A stretch of 64,000 bases of DNA from Cupriavidus sp. BIS7 (lineage in GTDB: Bacteria > Pseudomonadota > Gammaproteobacteria > Burkholderiales > Burkholderiaceae): the NCBI RefSeq assembly GCF_000292345.1, contig NZ_ALOU01000049.1, forward strand, positions 62,001 through 126,000, in the 5' to 3' direction. Position numbers and translations under genes: made by a program. The notes below the pieces were generated by a model. That model did not search any database. It saw nothing but the letters and a program-made list of their open reading frames with translations, and had not been told where the DNA came from. This document shows, in pieces, positions 55,963-64,000 of the stretch (position 1 is its first letter; every line of letters begins with the position of its first letter).

Positions 55963-56006
55963 ATTCGCCGAGGTCTTCGGCAGGCACGGCCAGGCTGACC
56001 GAGCAC

Positions 56007-56624
56007 TCAGTCCGGGAGCGTCTCGTCACCCACGCCAAGCGGGCGCTGCATCAGCAGGGTGTCGATCCACTGGCCGTGCTTGAGGCCCACCGATTCGAGC
56101 CGGCCGACAGTGCGGAAGCCAAGCCGCTCGTGCACGGCAACGGAGCCTGCACCTTCGCCGCTCGAGGTCAGCGCCACGACGGCCACCATCTGGCGCCAGG
56201 GTCCGGTCTCGCAGCGCGCGATCAGTTCGGCCAGCAGCGTGCGGCCCAGGCCTTCGCCAGTGTGGCGATGATCGATATAGATCGAATCCTCGATGGCAAA
56301 GCGGTAGGCGCTGCGGGCGCGGTAGCTCGATGCATAGGCATAGCCAAGGATCTCGCCATCGCGGTCGGCGACGATATACGGCAGGCCCTTCTTGAGAACC
56401 TCGCCGAAGCGCTGGCGCATGTCGTCGACCGATGGCGCGACTTCCTCGAACGACGCCCTGCCGTGCTGCACATGGTGGGCATAGATGGCCTGGATGGCCG
56501 GTACGTCGTCGGGGATAGCGTCGCGCAGCCGGTACGGCTTGCGCGAAGGAGCGGCGGAAGGCACGGCGGAACAGGAGGCGGTGGCAGATTCGGACACGTT
56601 GGATTCTGAGCAGGAGTTGGCCAT
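56007..56624 (-). CDS. GNAT acetyltransferase (phosphinothricin/methionine-sulfone acetyltransferase-like)
   Basis: The 205-residue protein has a GNAT domain from about residue 30 to 190: RLRDAIPDDVPAIQAIYAHHV, EILGYAYASSYRARSAYRFAIEDSIYI and the CoA loop RHTGEGLGRTLLAELI. Pattern and length fit the PAT/MddA family, which acetylates phosphinothricin or methionine derivatives. The Ser/Ala-rich first 30 residues look like a poorly conserved extension, so the true start could be at an internal codon. It stands alone between two terminators. Confidence 0.85.
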   Translation of the reverse strand: MANSCSESNVSESATASCSAVPSAAPSRKPYRLRDAIPDDVPAIQAIYAHHVQHGRASFEEVAPSVDDMRQRFGEVLKKGLPYIVADRDGEILGYAYASSYRARSAYRFAIEDSIYIDHRHTGEGLGRTLLAELIARCETGPWRQMVAVVALTSSGEGAGSVAVHERLGFRTVGRLESVGLKHGQWIDTLLMQRPLGVGDETLPD

Positions 56625-56781
56625 GGCACGTCATCGCTGGCCATGGATCAGCAGTGCTTAAGGCGTTGCACGATGCGTGCCAGCCACATGCCGCAACCTT
56701 ACCGCGCCCTCGCCGCGAGCGGTTGTATATAGTGCGGGGTATGGAAAACAGGCCGTCGAAACAGGCCGAAGGGAAGCTGCC

Positions 56782-57141
56782 ATGATCACGATCTACCACA
56801 ACCCCCGCTGCTCGAAATCGCGCGAAACGCTCGCGCTGGTCGAGTCCGCGGCGCAGCGCCTGGGCGAACCGATGGAGATCGTCGAATACCTGAAGTCACC
56901 GCCGTCGCTGACCACGCTGCGGCAGCTTCATACGATGCTGGGCGTTCCGGTGCGCGAAATGATCCGCGATGGCGAAGCCGTCTTCAAGGAACTGGACCTG
57001 GCCGACCCCGGCCTGACGGACGCCGAACTGCTGGCCGCCGTGGCCGACAACCCGATCCTGCTGCAACGGCCCGTGGTGGTGCGCAACCGCCGCGCCGCCA
57101 TCGGCCGCCCGCCCGAGAACGTCACACCGCTGCTGGCCTAA
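56782..57141 (+). CDS. arsC: ArsC/Spx-family reductase (glutaredoxin-dependent arsenate reductase type)
   Basis: The 119-residue thioredoxin-fold protein has the active-site NPRCSKSRETL (Cys10) and the conserved arginines of classical ArsC in LLQRPVVVRNRRAAIGRPPE. This is unrelated in fold to the island arsC, so the genome carries two different arsenate-reductase types. Relatives such as YfgD may have a general thiol role instead. ATG 56782 gives the standard length; an upstream extension is not conserved-looking. It stands outside any ars operon, so its arsenic role is uncertain. Confidence 0.83.
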   Translation: MITIYHNPRCSKSRETLALVESAAQRLGEPMEIVEYLKSPPSLTTLRQLHTMLGVPVREMIRDGEAVFKELDLADPGLTDAELLAAVADNPILLQRPVVVRNRRAAIGRPPENVTPLLA

Positions 57142-57147
57142 ACCCGA

Positions 57148-57187
57148 GGCCGCGCAACGACGCCAGAATCATTTTGATAGTGCCTCC
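57148..57187. repeat. Decayed half copy of the 117-bp inverted-repeat element
   Basis: GGCCGCGCAACGACGCCAGA...CCTCC matches the right half of the element at 53180-53296 at most positions, with substitutions in the terminal arm. The left half is absent. Confidence 0.65.
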
Positions 57188-57195
57188 AAATAGAA

Positions 57196-57221
57196 CCGGC
57201 CTCCACCAAGGTGGAGGCCGG
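57196..57221. terminator. Bidirectional hairpin between convergent genes
   Basis: CCGGCCTCCACC (57196-57207) and GGTGGAGGCCGG (57210-57221) form a perfect 12-bp stem with a 2-nt loop, between the ends of arsC (+) and a small gene (-). Confidence 0.75.
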
Positions 57222-57258
57222 CCGGTCAGACAGGTGGTTTGCTTCAGGTAGGGTCGTT

Positions 57259-57489
57259 TCAATTGGCGCCCAGCCAGTGCATGACCTCCTGACCGAAAGA
57301 GATTCCCGCCAGGACAAGCAGCAGCACGACCGCCGTCAGCGCGCTCACATAGATCGTCGCCTTGGCGACTTCCGCATCTTCCGAGGCGGAATGGTGATGG
57401 GAAATGACATCGGTGTGCAAACCGGGCCGATGGGGCCAGTGCAACCTGCCGGAAAGATCCTTGAGATGGAGATCAGGATGGAATCGCAT
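57259..57489 (-). CDS. Small single-pass membrane protein
   Basis: From ATG 57489 (GGAGG 9 bp upstream) the product is 76 residues with a His-rich N-terminal part (LHLKDLSGRLHWPHRPGLHTDVISHHHSASED) and one TM helix (YVSALTAVVLLLVLAGISFG). The HHH run could bind metal, which is speculative. Family unknown. The ORF continues 16 codons upstream without support. Confidence 0.6.
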   Translation of the reverse strand: MRFHPDLHLKDLSGRLHWPHRPGLHTDVISHHHSASEDAEVAKATIYVSALTAVVLLLVLAGISFGQEVMHWLGAN

Positions 57490-57642
57490 GGTCACACCTC
57501 CTCGGCGCACCGTCGGCATTTGCGGGCGGACATTCACGCCGCCGTTCGCGTGCTTCTACTATAGGTGACGCCGGCCATGACGCTACCGCTGGGGAAACCG
57601 GACGCATGTTGGGTGCCGTACGGAAAATGCCCCGGCACCTAA

Positions 57643-58293
57643 TCAAGCAGGTGAGGAATCGCTTTCGCTGCCGGGACCGGCTGGTGCGGCCGCCGCGCTG
57701 GCCAGCACCGCCTCACGCGCGCGCAGTTCCGCAAGCATGTTGCAGAACAGGGCCCCCTGCTCCAGCGCGTCGTCCAGGGCCACGTGGGTATGCGGCAGCG
57801 GATCGTGCCAGTGGGCCGGGAAGGCGGCCTTGACCGATTTGCGGTAGGGCCGCCCGGTCAGCGCAAAACCCATCGTCTTGATGTCGAGCGCGGCCCAGCC
57901 GAATGGCGAGCGGCCGGCAAACCGCATCATGTACCAGAACACCCACGTGAAATCGAAGCCGGCCGGAAACGCTACGAAGACCGGCTTGCCGGGCAGGTTT
58001 TCCACCCATTCCACGTAGCGCGGCATCACGTCCTCGGGGCGCTGCAGGTCACGCCGGCACGCTGCCCAGGCGTCCGGCTGCGTTTTCCACCATTGCATCT
58101 GGGCCGGATGGCCGGCCGCGCCGGGCAGCGTTTCCAGGTTGGCCGAGAACGTGCCGACCACGGTTTTGTCGGCCAGCATGGCGGCGGACGCGAACGACAG
58201 CATCGAGTGCGGCCCCGGGATCGGGCCATCGGCCTCCACGTCGGTACTGACGTAGATCTCGGGACGCGTATCCGGCGCCTGCTTCTTCGCCAT
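57643..58293 (-). CDS. 3'-5' exonuclease-like protein (DEDD fold)
   Basis: The 216-residue protein starts with [14 protein letters not shown], the exonuclease motif I DxE (Asp18, Glu20), and later shows [13 protein letters not shown], a motif III His/Asp pair. It lacks a clear strand for motif II but [12 protein letters not shown] may serve. The family is annotated exonuclease or 3'-5' exoribonuclease; the substrate is unknown. It follows the metallo-hydrolase gene by 3 bp, so the two are co-transcribed. Confidence 0.8.
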   Translation of the reverse strand: MAKKQAPDTRPEIYVSTDVEADGPIPGPHSMLSFASAAMLADKTVVGTFSANLETLPGAAGHPAQMQWWKTQPDAWAACRRDLQRPEDVMPRYVEWVENLPGKPVFVAFPAGFDFTWVFWYMMRFAGRSPFGWAALDIKTMGFALTGRPYRKSVKAAFPAHWHDPLPHTHVALDDALEQGALFCNMLAELRAREAVLASAAAAPAGPGSESDSSPA

Positions 58294-58296
58294 GGG

Positions 58297-58947
58297 TCAG
58301 GCCACGTCGATCAGGTGATCGGCCACGAACGGGTTGTTGCGGCGCTCCTCGCCGAACGTGGAAACGGGGCCGTGGCCGGGCACGAACGTCACGTCGTCGC
58401 CAAGTGGCCAGAGCCGCGTGCGGATCGAGCGGATCAGGTCGGCGTGGTTGCCGCGCGGGAAGTCGGTGCGGCCGATCGAACCGGCAAACAGTACGTCGCC
58501 GACGATCGCCAGCTTGTTCGCGCGCGAGAAAAACACCACGTGGCCGGGCGTGTGGCCGGGGCAGTGGTAGACCTCGAGCGTCTCGTTGCCGAACGTAACG
58601 GTGTCGCCGTTTTCAAGCCAGCGGTCCGGCTCGAACGCCTCGGGGTGACCGAAGCCGAAGCGCCGCGTCTGCTCGGGTAGCTGCTCGATCCAGAAGCGCT
58701 CCTGCTGCTGCGGCCCTTCGATCGGAATACCGAGCTGGCGCGACAGCGACGCGGCGCCGGCGCAATGGTCCACATGCCCGTGGGTCAGGAAGATCTTCTC
58801 CAGCGTGACGCCTTGCTCCTTGACCGCCGAGAGGATGCGATCGAGATCGCCACCGGGGTCGCATACCGCCGCACGCTGCGTGGTCTCGTCAATCAGCAGC
58901 GAACAGTTCTGCTGGAAGGGTGTTACGGGGATCAGAAGGACTTTCAT
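58297..58947 (-). CDS. Metallo-beta-lactamase-fold hydrolase (GloB-like)
   Basis: The 216-residue protein has the binuclear zinc motif THGHVDH (residues 55-61), with downstream His in YHCPGHTPGHVVFF and an Asp in VGDVLFAGSIGRTDFPRGNH. It most resembles YcbL-type hydroxyacylglutathione hydrolase-like enzymes. The true substrate may be a glutathione thioester. It is the first gene of a two-gene operon with the exonuclease-like protein. Confidence 0.88.
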   Translation of the reverse strand: MKVLLIPVTPFQQNCSLLIDETTQRAAVCDPGGDLDRILSAVKEQGVTLEKIFLTHGHVDHCAGAASLSRQLGIPIEGPQQQERFWIEQLPEQTRRFGFGHPEAFEPDRWLENGDTVTFGNETLEVYHCPGHTPGHVVFFSRANKLAIVGDVLFAGSIGRTDFPRGNHADLIRSIRTRLWPLGDDVTFVPGHGPVSTFGEERRNNPFVADHLIDVA

Positions 58948-59232
58948 TTGTGATCGATGCGGCTATTTTTTGCGGCCGGGCCCGGGGCTGGGCAGGTGGG
59001 TCATTGTAGCCGCGCCGTCGTCGGCTTTTCGAAGCCGCAACGTGGGCTTCCAGACGGAAAGCCCAGCGCAAGGGATGCATGATCCACTCACGTACTGCGT
59101 TGCGGTAACCGGCGCAATCCCTTGTCAGGCCGTGGATTGCGGGCAATTGACATCAGTTTGAACACTGTTTGAACAGATTTCGTAACAAAATCAACGAACT
59201 AGCTCCTATCGACTCTGTTAGACTCCGCGCCT

Positions 59233-59964
59233 ATGCAAAGCCAGCCCGCATTCCGCCTGGAGTCCGTACGCGCCATCGCGCCCGGCTCCAAACGCTTCCT
59301 TCGTCAATGCACGATCGTCGTATCGGCATTGGTGCTGGCTGCTTGCGCGACACCGCCGGGCGGCGATGCCGACAACGCATCCACGCAGGGTGCGATCTCG
59401 ACGAAATCTGCCAAGTCGAAGTCGGCCACGGCCAAAACGGACGATCGCGGCAGCTGGAACCTGTTCGGCCTGGACGAAAGCACGCAGCCATCGATTGACG
59501 GCCTGCGTGCAGACATGGGTACGTTCGAGCAGCGCGGCATGGCGTCCTGGTATGGCAAGGGCTTCCATGGCCGCAAGACCGCCAATGGCGAACGCTTCGA
59601 CATGCGCGCCATGACGGCAGCACATCCTTCATTGCCGCTCGATAGCTGGGTTCTTGTGCGCAACCTGAGCAACAACAAGGTGGCGGTCGTGCGCATCAAC
59701 GACCGTGGCCCGTACCATGGCAACCGGATTCTGGACCTGTCCTACGCGGCGGCCAAGCGCCTGAACTTCGTCAACCACGGAGCCACGCAGGTGGAGATCC
59801 GTCGCCTGTCCCGAACTGAAGTGGCGGCCCTGGGCCCGGAGATCGAGGCGGGAGGCACGGAGGCTGGTGACGGCAGCGGCGCCGATGACATGGACACCGC
59901 CAACACGCTGGTACCAACGAAGTCAAAGGCCAGGAAGTCCACGGCCAAACGCAAGCGCAACTAA
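59233..59964 (+). CDS. rlpA: RlpA, septal-ring lytic transglycosylase lipoprotein
   Basis: The 243-residue protein has a lipoprotein signal ending LVLAAC (Cys38), a low-complexity linker and the double-psi beta-barrel RlpA domain (about 100-195; QRGMASWYGKGFHGRKTANGERFD ... VRINDRGPYH). RlpA cleaves denuded peptidoglycan. Unusually no SPOR domain follows; the C-terminus is a Lys/Arg-rich tail (KSKARKSTAKRKRN), so septal targeting by SPOR is not expected. The 285 bp upstream of it hold an AT-rich promoter-like stretch. Confidence 0.88.
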   Translation: MQSQPAFRLESVRAIAPGSKRFLRQCTIVVSALVLAACATPPGGDADNASTQGAISTKSAKSKSATAKTDDRGSWNLFGLDESTQPSIDGLRADMGTFEQRGMASWYGKGFHGRKTANGERFDMRAMTAAHPSLPLDSWVLVRNLSNNKVAVVRINDRGPYHGNRILDLSYAAAKRLNFVNHGATQVEIRRLSRTEVAALGPEIEAGGTEAGDGSGADDMDTANTLVPTKSKARKSTAKRKRN

Positions 59965-60048
59965 ATTGCGATGCAGGCCGGCCGGATCGATCCTCTCGTC
60001 CCCCGCGCAACCACCGGCCTGAAACTCCCCTTCCAGATCAGATTTTTC

Positions 60049-60948
60049 TCATTCAGCACGCTGCGCAAGCGCGAGCTGGTAGAGCGCGTCCGTTTTCGCG
60101 CCGGTAATCGCCGCCGTCAGCTTGGCGGCGCGCTTGGCCGGCAGTTCGGCCAGCAGCAGCTTGAGCACCCGTTCGGCCTCGGCATCGGGCGCGTCGTCGG
60201 CGCCGGCTTCGGCGCGGCGGGCACCTTCCACGACCAGCACGAATTCGCCCTTGCCGCGCGACGCCTCGGCAGCCAGCCAGGCCGGGGCATCGGCCACGGT
60301 CAGCACCGGCGTTTCCTCGAACAGCTTGGTCAGTTCGCGCCCGATCAGCAGCCGGCGGCTGCCGGGCAGGGCGGCTGCCAGCGCGGCGAGGGTGTCGGCA
60401 ATGCGATGTGGCGCTTCGTAGAGCACCCACGCATGGTCAAGCGCGGCCAGCCGGGCAATTTCGTCGGCGCGCGCCTTTGGCTTGCCGGGCAGGAAGCCGA
60501 CGAACGTGAATCGGCCTTCGCCAGCCTCGAGCATGTCGCCTGCCACGGACAGCGCTGTGACAGCGGCGCTCGGGCCCGGCAGCGGCACCACGTGCAGGCC
60601 GGCCGCGCGCACGGCTTCCACCAGCCGCGCACCGGGGTCGGAAATGCCGGGCGTACCGGCGTCGGAGACGTAGGCGATGCGTTCGCCCGCGCGCAGCCGT
60701 TCGACGATACGGACGGCGGCTTCGCGCTCGTTGTGCTCGTGCACGGCAACCAGCGGCCGCTGCAGCCCGACGCGCGACAGCAATTGCCCGGTATTGCGGG
60801 TGTCTTCGCATGCAATCGCGTCGGCCAGCCCGAGCACGTGCAGCGCGCGCAGGGACAGGTCGGCGACATTGCCGATCGGCGTGGCCACCACGTACAGGGT
60901 GCCCGGCGGGTAGGTCTGCCCGCTGGCCAGCAAGGTCCAGTCACTCAT
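60049..60948 (-). CDS. rsmI: RsmI, 16S rRNA 2'-O-ribose C1402 methyltransferase
   Basis: The 299-residue protein has the typical start [32 protein letters not shown] and the signature [14 protein letters not shown], then [11 protein letters not shown] and [11 protein letters not shown] 60948 fits the family start; upstream in-frame codons lie in yraN. It diverges from yraN with overlapping start regions. It makes the C1402 2'-O-methyl mark of 16S rRNA. Confidence 0.95.
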   Translation of the reverse strand: MSDWTLLASGQTYPPGTLYVVATPIGNVADLSLRALHVLGLADAIACEDTRNTGQLLSRVGLQRPLVAVHEHNEREAAVRIVERLRAGERIAYVSDAGTPGISDPGARLVEAVRAAGLHVVPLPGPSAAVTALSVAGDMLEAGEGRFTFVGFLPGKPKARADEIARLAALDHAWVLYEAPHRIADTLAALAAALPGSRRLLIGRELTKLFEETPVLTVADAPAWLAAEASRGKGEFVLVVEGARRAEAGADDAPDAEAERVLKLLLAELPAKRAAKLTAAITGAKTDALYQLALAQRAE

Positions 60949-60964
60949 GCTTGGAGAACTTCCG

Positions 60965-61381
60965 TTGATTCGCTCATTCAAAACCACCACGCCATCCACC
61001 ACCAGGCAGGGCGCGCTGGCCGAAGACCGGGCGCTGACCTACCTGCAGCGGCAGGGTTTGGCCGCGGTCGTGCGCAATTATCGCTGCAAAGGCGGCGAGA
61101 TCGATCTGATCATGCGTGCGGCAGACGATACGCTGGTTTTTGTCGAGGTGCGTCAGCGTAGCGGGCGCGGCTTTGGCGGCGCCGCTGCCAGCGTCACGCC
61201 GGCCAAGCAGCGGCGCGTGCTGCGCGCCGCCAGCCATTACCTGGCCACGCTGGACCGGCTGCCGCCATGCCGGGTGGACGTGGTGGCGATGGAGCCTGGC
61301 CGGCTGGAATGGCTGCCCAATGCGTTCGACCTCGGCGCGTTGGGTTTCGAAGGCAGCGACAGCGAAGGCGCTGCGTCATAA
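60965..61381 (+). CDS. yraN: YraN-family endonuclease-like protein
   Basis: The UPF0102 product (about 138 residues) contains the PD-(D/E)xK-type core: [35 protein letters not shown] and [13 protein letters not shown] 60965 is preferred, as GGAG lies 10-11 bp upstream; an ATG at 60947 would overlap the rsmI start and lacks a ribosome-binding site. YraN proteins are of unresolved function, possibly structure-specific nucleases. The order rsmI, yraN, diaA, BON lipoprotein matches E. coli apart from the missing lpoA. Confidence 0.85.
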   Translation: MIRSFKTTTPSTTRQGALAEDRALTYLQRQGLAAVVRNYRCKGGEIDLIMRAADDTLVFVEVRQRSGRGFGGAAASVTPAKQRRVLRAASHYLATLDRLPPCRVDVVAMEPGRLEWLPNAFDLGALGFEGSDSEGAAS

Positions 61382-61999
<618 letters not shown>

Positions 62000-62033
62000 G
62001 AGGCTTCTGTGAAAACCGGAAAGTTATCCCCGG

Positions 62034-62099
62034 TTATCCACAGGCGTACCCACAACGTATTCCACAGGTTTTGCGGTGTCATCCACAGTGATATCCACA
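62034..62099 (+). promoter_or_regulatory. Cluster of five DnaA-box-like 9-mers
   Basis: TTATCCACA (62034) is a perfect DnaA box. Degenerate copies follow in the same orientation at 62046 (GTACCCACA), 62058 (TATTCCACA), 62079 (TCATCCACA) and 62091 (ATATCCACA). Starts are 12, 12, 21 and 12 bp apart. The cluster fills the gap between diaA and the BON lipoprotein gene. Confidence 0.6.
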
Positions 62100-62152
62100 G
62101 CCGCGCGACCACCCTGCAACCTGCTGCAACCTGATTTATTGCCAAGGACCGC

Positions 62153-63001
62153 ATGACGAACGTGACTATCCAGAAGAAGAATTCCCCGGCCCGCATCGTG
62201 CGCACGGCCATCACCGTGGCCGCGCTGGTGGTGTCGGCCACGCAACTTGCCGGCTGCTTCCCGGTGCTGGCCGGCGCGGTCGGTACCGGTGTGGTGATGG
62301 CGACCGATCGCCGCCCCACGGGCACCCAGACGATCGATCGCGGCCTGCAGATGGAAATCGACAGCACGCTGGGCTCGCGCTACAACAGCGACCAGGCGCG
62401 CGTGGAGACGGCGGTGTTCAACCGCAAGGTGCTGCTGGTTGGCGAGGCCAGCAATACGGACATCAAGCAGCAGATCGAGCAGTACGTGCGCGGCCTGAAG
62501 AACACGCGTGACGTGGTCAACGAGATCCAGGTCACGGCGTCGCCCAGCTTCATGACGCGCAGCAACGATGCGTACCTGACCAGCAAGGTCAAGACGCAAC
62601 TGGTCACCACCGAAGGCGTGCCGGCCAATTCGATCAAGATCACCACGGACAAGAGCGTGGTCTACTTGCTGGGCATCGTCACCACGGCCGAAGGCGACAA
62701 GGCCACGGACGTGGCGCGCAACTCCAGCGGCGTGCAGAAGGTGGTCAAGGCGTTCGACTACGTGAGCGACTCCGAGCGTGCGCGCCTGGACGCGATGGGC
62801 AGTTCGCAGTCCGGCAATACCGGCAGCGAGGCGGTGGGTACGCCGGCGCCGGTGCAGTCGGTGTCGGGTAGCGCACCAAACGCCCCGGTGACCTCGGATG
62901 CGCCCGCGTCGATGGACACGTCGGGCGGGGCCACCACGAGCCCGGTGGCGGCGCCGGGTTCGTCGCCGGTGGCGCTGCCGCCGGGCCGCAATCTGCCTTG
63001 A
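62153..63001 (+). CDS. BON-domain lipoprotein (DolP-like)
   Basis: The 282-residue protein has a lipoprotein signal ending QLAGC (Cys35) and two BON domains (about 55-125 and 130-205), then a Ser/Gly/Ala/Pro-rich tail of about 70 residues. It matches DolP/YraP, an outer-membrane lipoprotein that helps envelope integrity. The long tail is absent from E. coli DolP (191 residues). It follows diaA as in E. coli. The cytochrome c gene starts 5 bp after its stop. Confidence 0.9.
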   Translation: MTNVTIQKKNSPARIVRTAITVAALVVSATQLAGCFPVLAGAVGTGVVMATDRRPTGTQTIDRGLQMEIDSTLGSRYNSDQARVETAVFNRKVLLVGEASNTDIKQQIEQYVRGLKNTRDVVNEIQVTASPSFMTRSNDAYLTSKVKTQLVTTEGVPANSIKITTDKSVVYLLGIVTTAEGDKATDVARNSSGVQKVVKAFDYVSDSERARLDAMGSSQSGNTGSEAVGTPAPVQSVSGSAPNAPVTSDAPASMDTSGGATTSPVAAPGSSPVALPPGRNLP

Positions 63002-63006
63002 GCACC

Positions 63007-63390
63007 ATGGCATCCCCGCGGCGGTACCTGTCCGGCATCGTCGCGGGCGCCTGCGCGGCGCCGCTGCTCGCGCTCGCGCAACCGGCATCGGGCCCGCAGC
63101 CCGCTGGCCCCGCCGATTCCGGCAAACTGACCGTCGAGGCCCAGGCCGCCCGCATGGCGCAGGCGCGCAACCAGGCCGCGTCCTGTGCCATCTGCCATGG
63201 CCCTGACGGCAGGCCCCCGGCCGGCAGCCCGATCCCGCAGCTTGCCGGGCGGCAGCAGGCCGATCTTGTCGAAATGATGCTCGACTACAAGAGCGGCAAG
63301 CGGCCCGGAACCGTGATGCCGCAGATCGCCCGTGGCTATAGCGACGCGGAAATCATCGCCATGGCCGCCTGGTTCGCCGACCAGAAATAA
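63007..63390 (+). CDS. Class I cytochrome c (putative sulfide-dehydrogenase haem subunit)
   Basis: The product from ATG 63007 is about 127 residues with a signal peptide (about 1-25) and one haem site CAICHG. The distal Met ligand is likely in GTVMPQIARGYSDAEIIAMAAWFADQ. Length and the adjacent flavoprotein suggest the FccA/SoxE-type subunit that takes electrons from the sulfide-oxidising flavin subunit. The start is close behind the BON gene; translation may also begin at TTG 62998. Confidence 0.85.
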   Translation: MASPRRYLSGIVAGACAAPLLALAQPASGPQPAGPADSGKLTVEAQAARMAQARNQAASCAICHGPDGRPPAGSPIPQLAGRQQADLVEMMLDYKSGKRPGTVMPQIARGYSDAEIIAMAAWFADQK

Positions 63391-63393
63391 CCA

Positions 63394-64000
63394 ATGCAAA
63401 GACGAACCGTTCTGCGGGCCGCTGTCGTCGGTTCCGTCGGTGCCACGCTCGGCATGCTCACGACGCGCCAGGCGCGTGCGGCCGCATCGGCGAAGGTGGT
63501 CGTGATCGGCGGCGGCTATGGCGGCGCAACCGCCGCGCGTTACCTGCGCACGTGGAGTCACGGTGCCGTGGACGTCACACTGATCGAGCCCGACGCCGCA
63601 TTCGTATCCTGTCCGCTGTCGAACCTCGTCATCGCCGGCTATCGCCAGATGGCCGACATCACGCAGCCGTACGACGCGCTGGAACGCCGCCACGGCGTGA
63701 AACGCGTGCGCGACACGGTCACGGCGATCGATCCCGCGGCGCGCACGGTGCGGCTGGCCGGCGGCACGACGCTGCCTTACGACCGCCTGATCCTGTCCCC
63801 CGGCGTGGAAATGCAGACCAGCGCGATTCCGGGCCTGGCACGACCCGGCGGCGAGCAGATCGTCCATGCCTGGAAGGCAGGCCCGCAGACCGATACGCTG
63901 CGCCGCCAGCTTGGCGCGATGCGGGACGGCGGCACGTTCGCCATCACGATTCCGCTGGCGCCGTACCGCTGCCCGCCCGGCCCGTACGAGCGCGCCTGCC
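63394..64000 (+). CDS. fccB: Flavocytochrome c sulfide dehydrogenase flavoprotein subunit, 5' part (runs off window)
   Basis: The frame from ATG 63394 gives at least 202 residues. A Tat-like signal (MQRRTVLRAAVVGSVGATLG) leads to an FAD-binding Rossmann motif KVVVIGGGYGGATAARYL. Cysteines in VSCPLSNLVIAGYR and APYRCPPGPYERAC are placed as in FccB/SoxF, where a pair forms the redox disulfide that attacks sulfide. Its gene begins 3 bp after the cytochrome c gene. The rest is beyond the window. Confidence 0.88.
   Translation, partial: MQRRTVLRAAVVGSVGATLGMLTTRQARAAASAKVVVIGGGYGGATAARYLRTWSHGAVDVTLIEPDAAFVSCPLSNLVIAGYRQMADITQPYDALERRHGVKRVRDTVTAIDPAARTVRLAGGTTLPYDRLILSPGVEMQTSAIPGLARPGGEQIVHAWKAGPQTDTLRRQLGAMRDGGTFAITIPLAPYRCPPGPYERAC

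Overview
The window looks like a beta-proteobacterial chromosome of the family Burkholderiaceae, most likely Cupriavidus or a close relative. This is inferred from the high-G+C core genes, the CYP102-type self-sufficient P450, the rsmI-yraN-diaA-BON-lipoprotein order and the glyoxylate carboligase operon. No rRNA or tRNA gene is visible, so the genus call rests on recognising protein families. No database search was possible.

Region 1 (1 to about 21,940) is a mobile genomic island of visibly lower and more mixed G+C. At its left edge, on the minus strand, are a Tn7-like transposase in which a TnsA-type nuclease is fused to a TnsB-type DDE transposase, and the 5' part of a TnsC-type ATPase that runs off the window. 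Its right boundary is marked by four copies of CGACA-N5-TGGGTA(C/T) between 21,789 and 21,933. They stop at ...CTCCACA (21,940), which reads TGTGGAG from the outside and matches the form of Tn7-like ends. The cargo between is: two tandem HAD-like proteins that lack the catalytic aspartate; a DUF6471 protein; an ars operon (arsR, arsI-type C-As lyase, arsC, a deleted second arsC, aquaporin) with no ArsB or Acr3 pump; an acylphosphatase; the full arsenite oxidase locus (aioXSR diverging from aioBA, with a sigma-54 promoter and a likely AioR site); a DUF3562 protein; three tandem paralogues of an unrecognised small protein; and a subtilisin-like protease paired with an AAA+ ATPase beside a divergent Xre regulator.

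Region 2 (about 22,080 to 44,450) is high-G+C core chromosome. It holds small exported proteins, an enoyl-CoA hydratase, RtcB RNA ligase, a BBE-type flavin oxidase, ArfB, CYP102-type P450 with an MFS transporter, a GlxA-type AraC regulator, HtpX, a CadR/PbrR regulator, an Rnk-like protein, a repeat-containing exported protein and a YpfJ-type metalloprotein. It ends in a minus-strand operon (gcl-hyi-glxR-glycerate kinase-pyk) that takes glyoxylate through tartronate semialdehyde and glycerate to pyruvate. REP-like hairpins of the CCCCTCTCCCGC family sit in several of its gaps.

Region 3 (about 44,700 to 64,000) continues core-type DNA: a membrane protein and a LysR regulator; a flotillin/YqiJ/PspA envelope-stress cluster with a likely regulator and an 11-bp-arm palindrome; a GntR regulator and DctA divergent from two M20 amidohydrolases; a 117-bp inverted-repeat element; a GNAT acetyltransferase; an ArsC/Spx-type reductase; an exonuclease; a metallo-beta-lactamase-fold hydrolase; rlpA; rsmI, yraN, diaA; a cluster of DnaA-box-like 9-mers; a BON-domain lipoprotein; and a cytochrome c with the start of a flavocytochrome c sulfide dehydrogenase flavoprotein.
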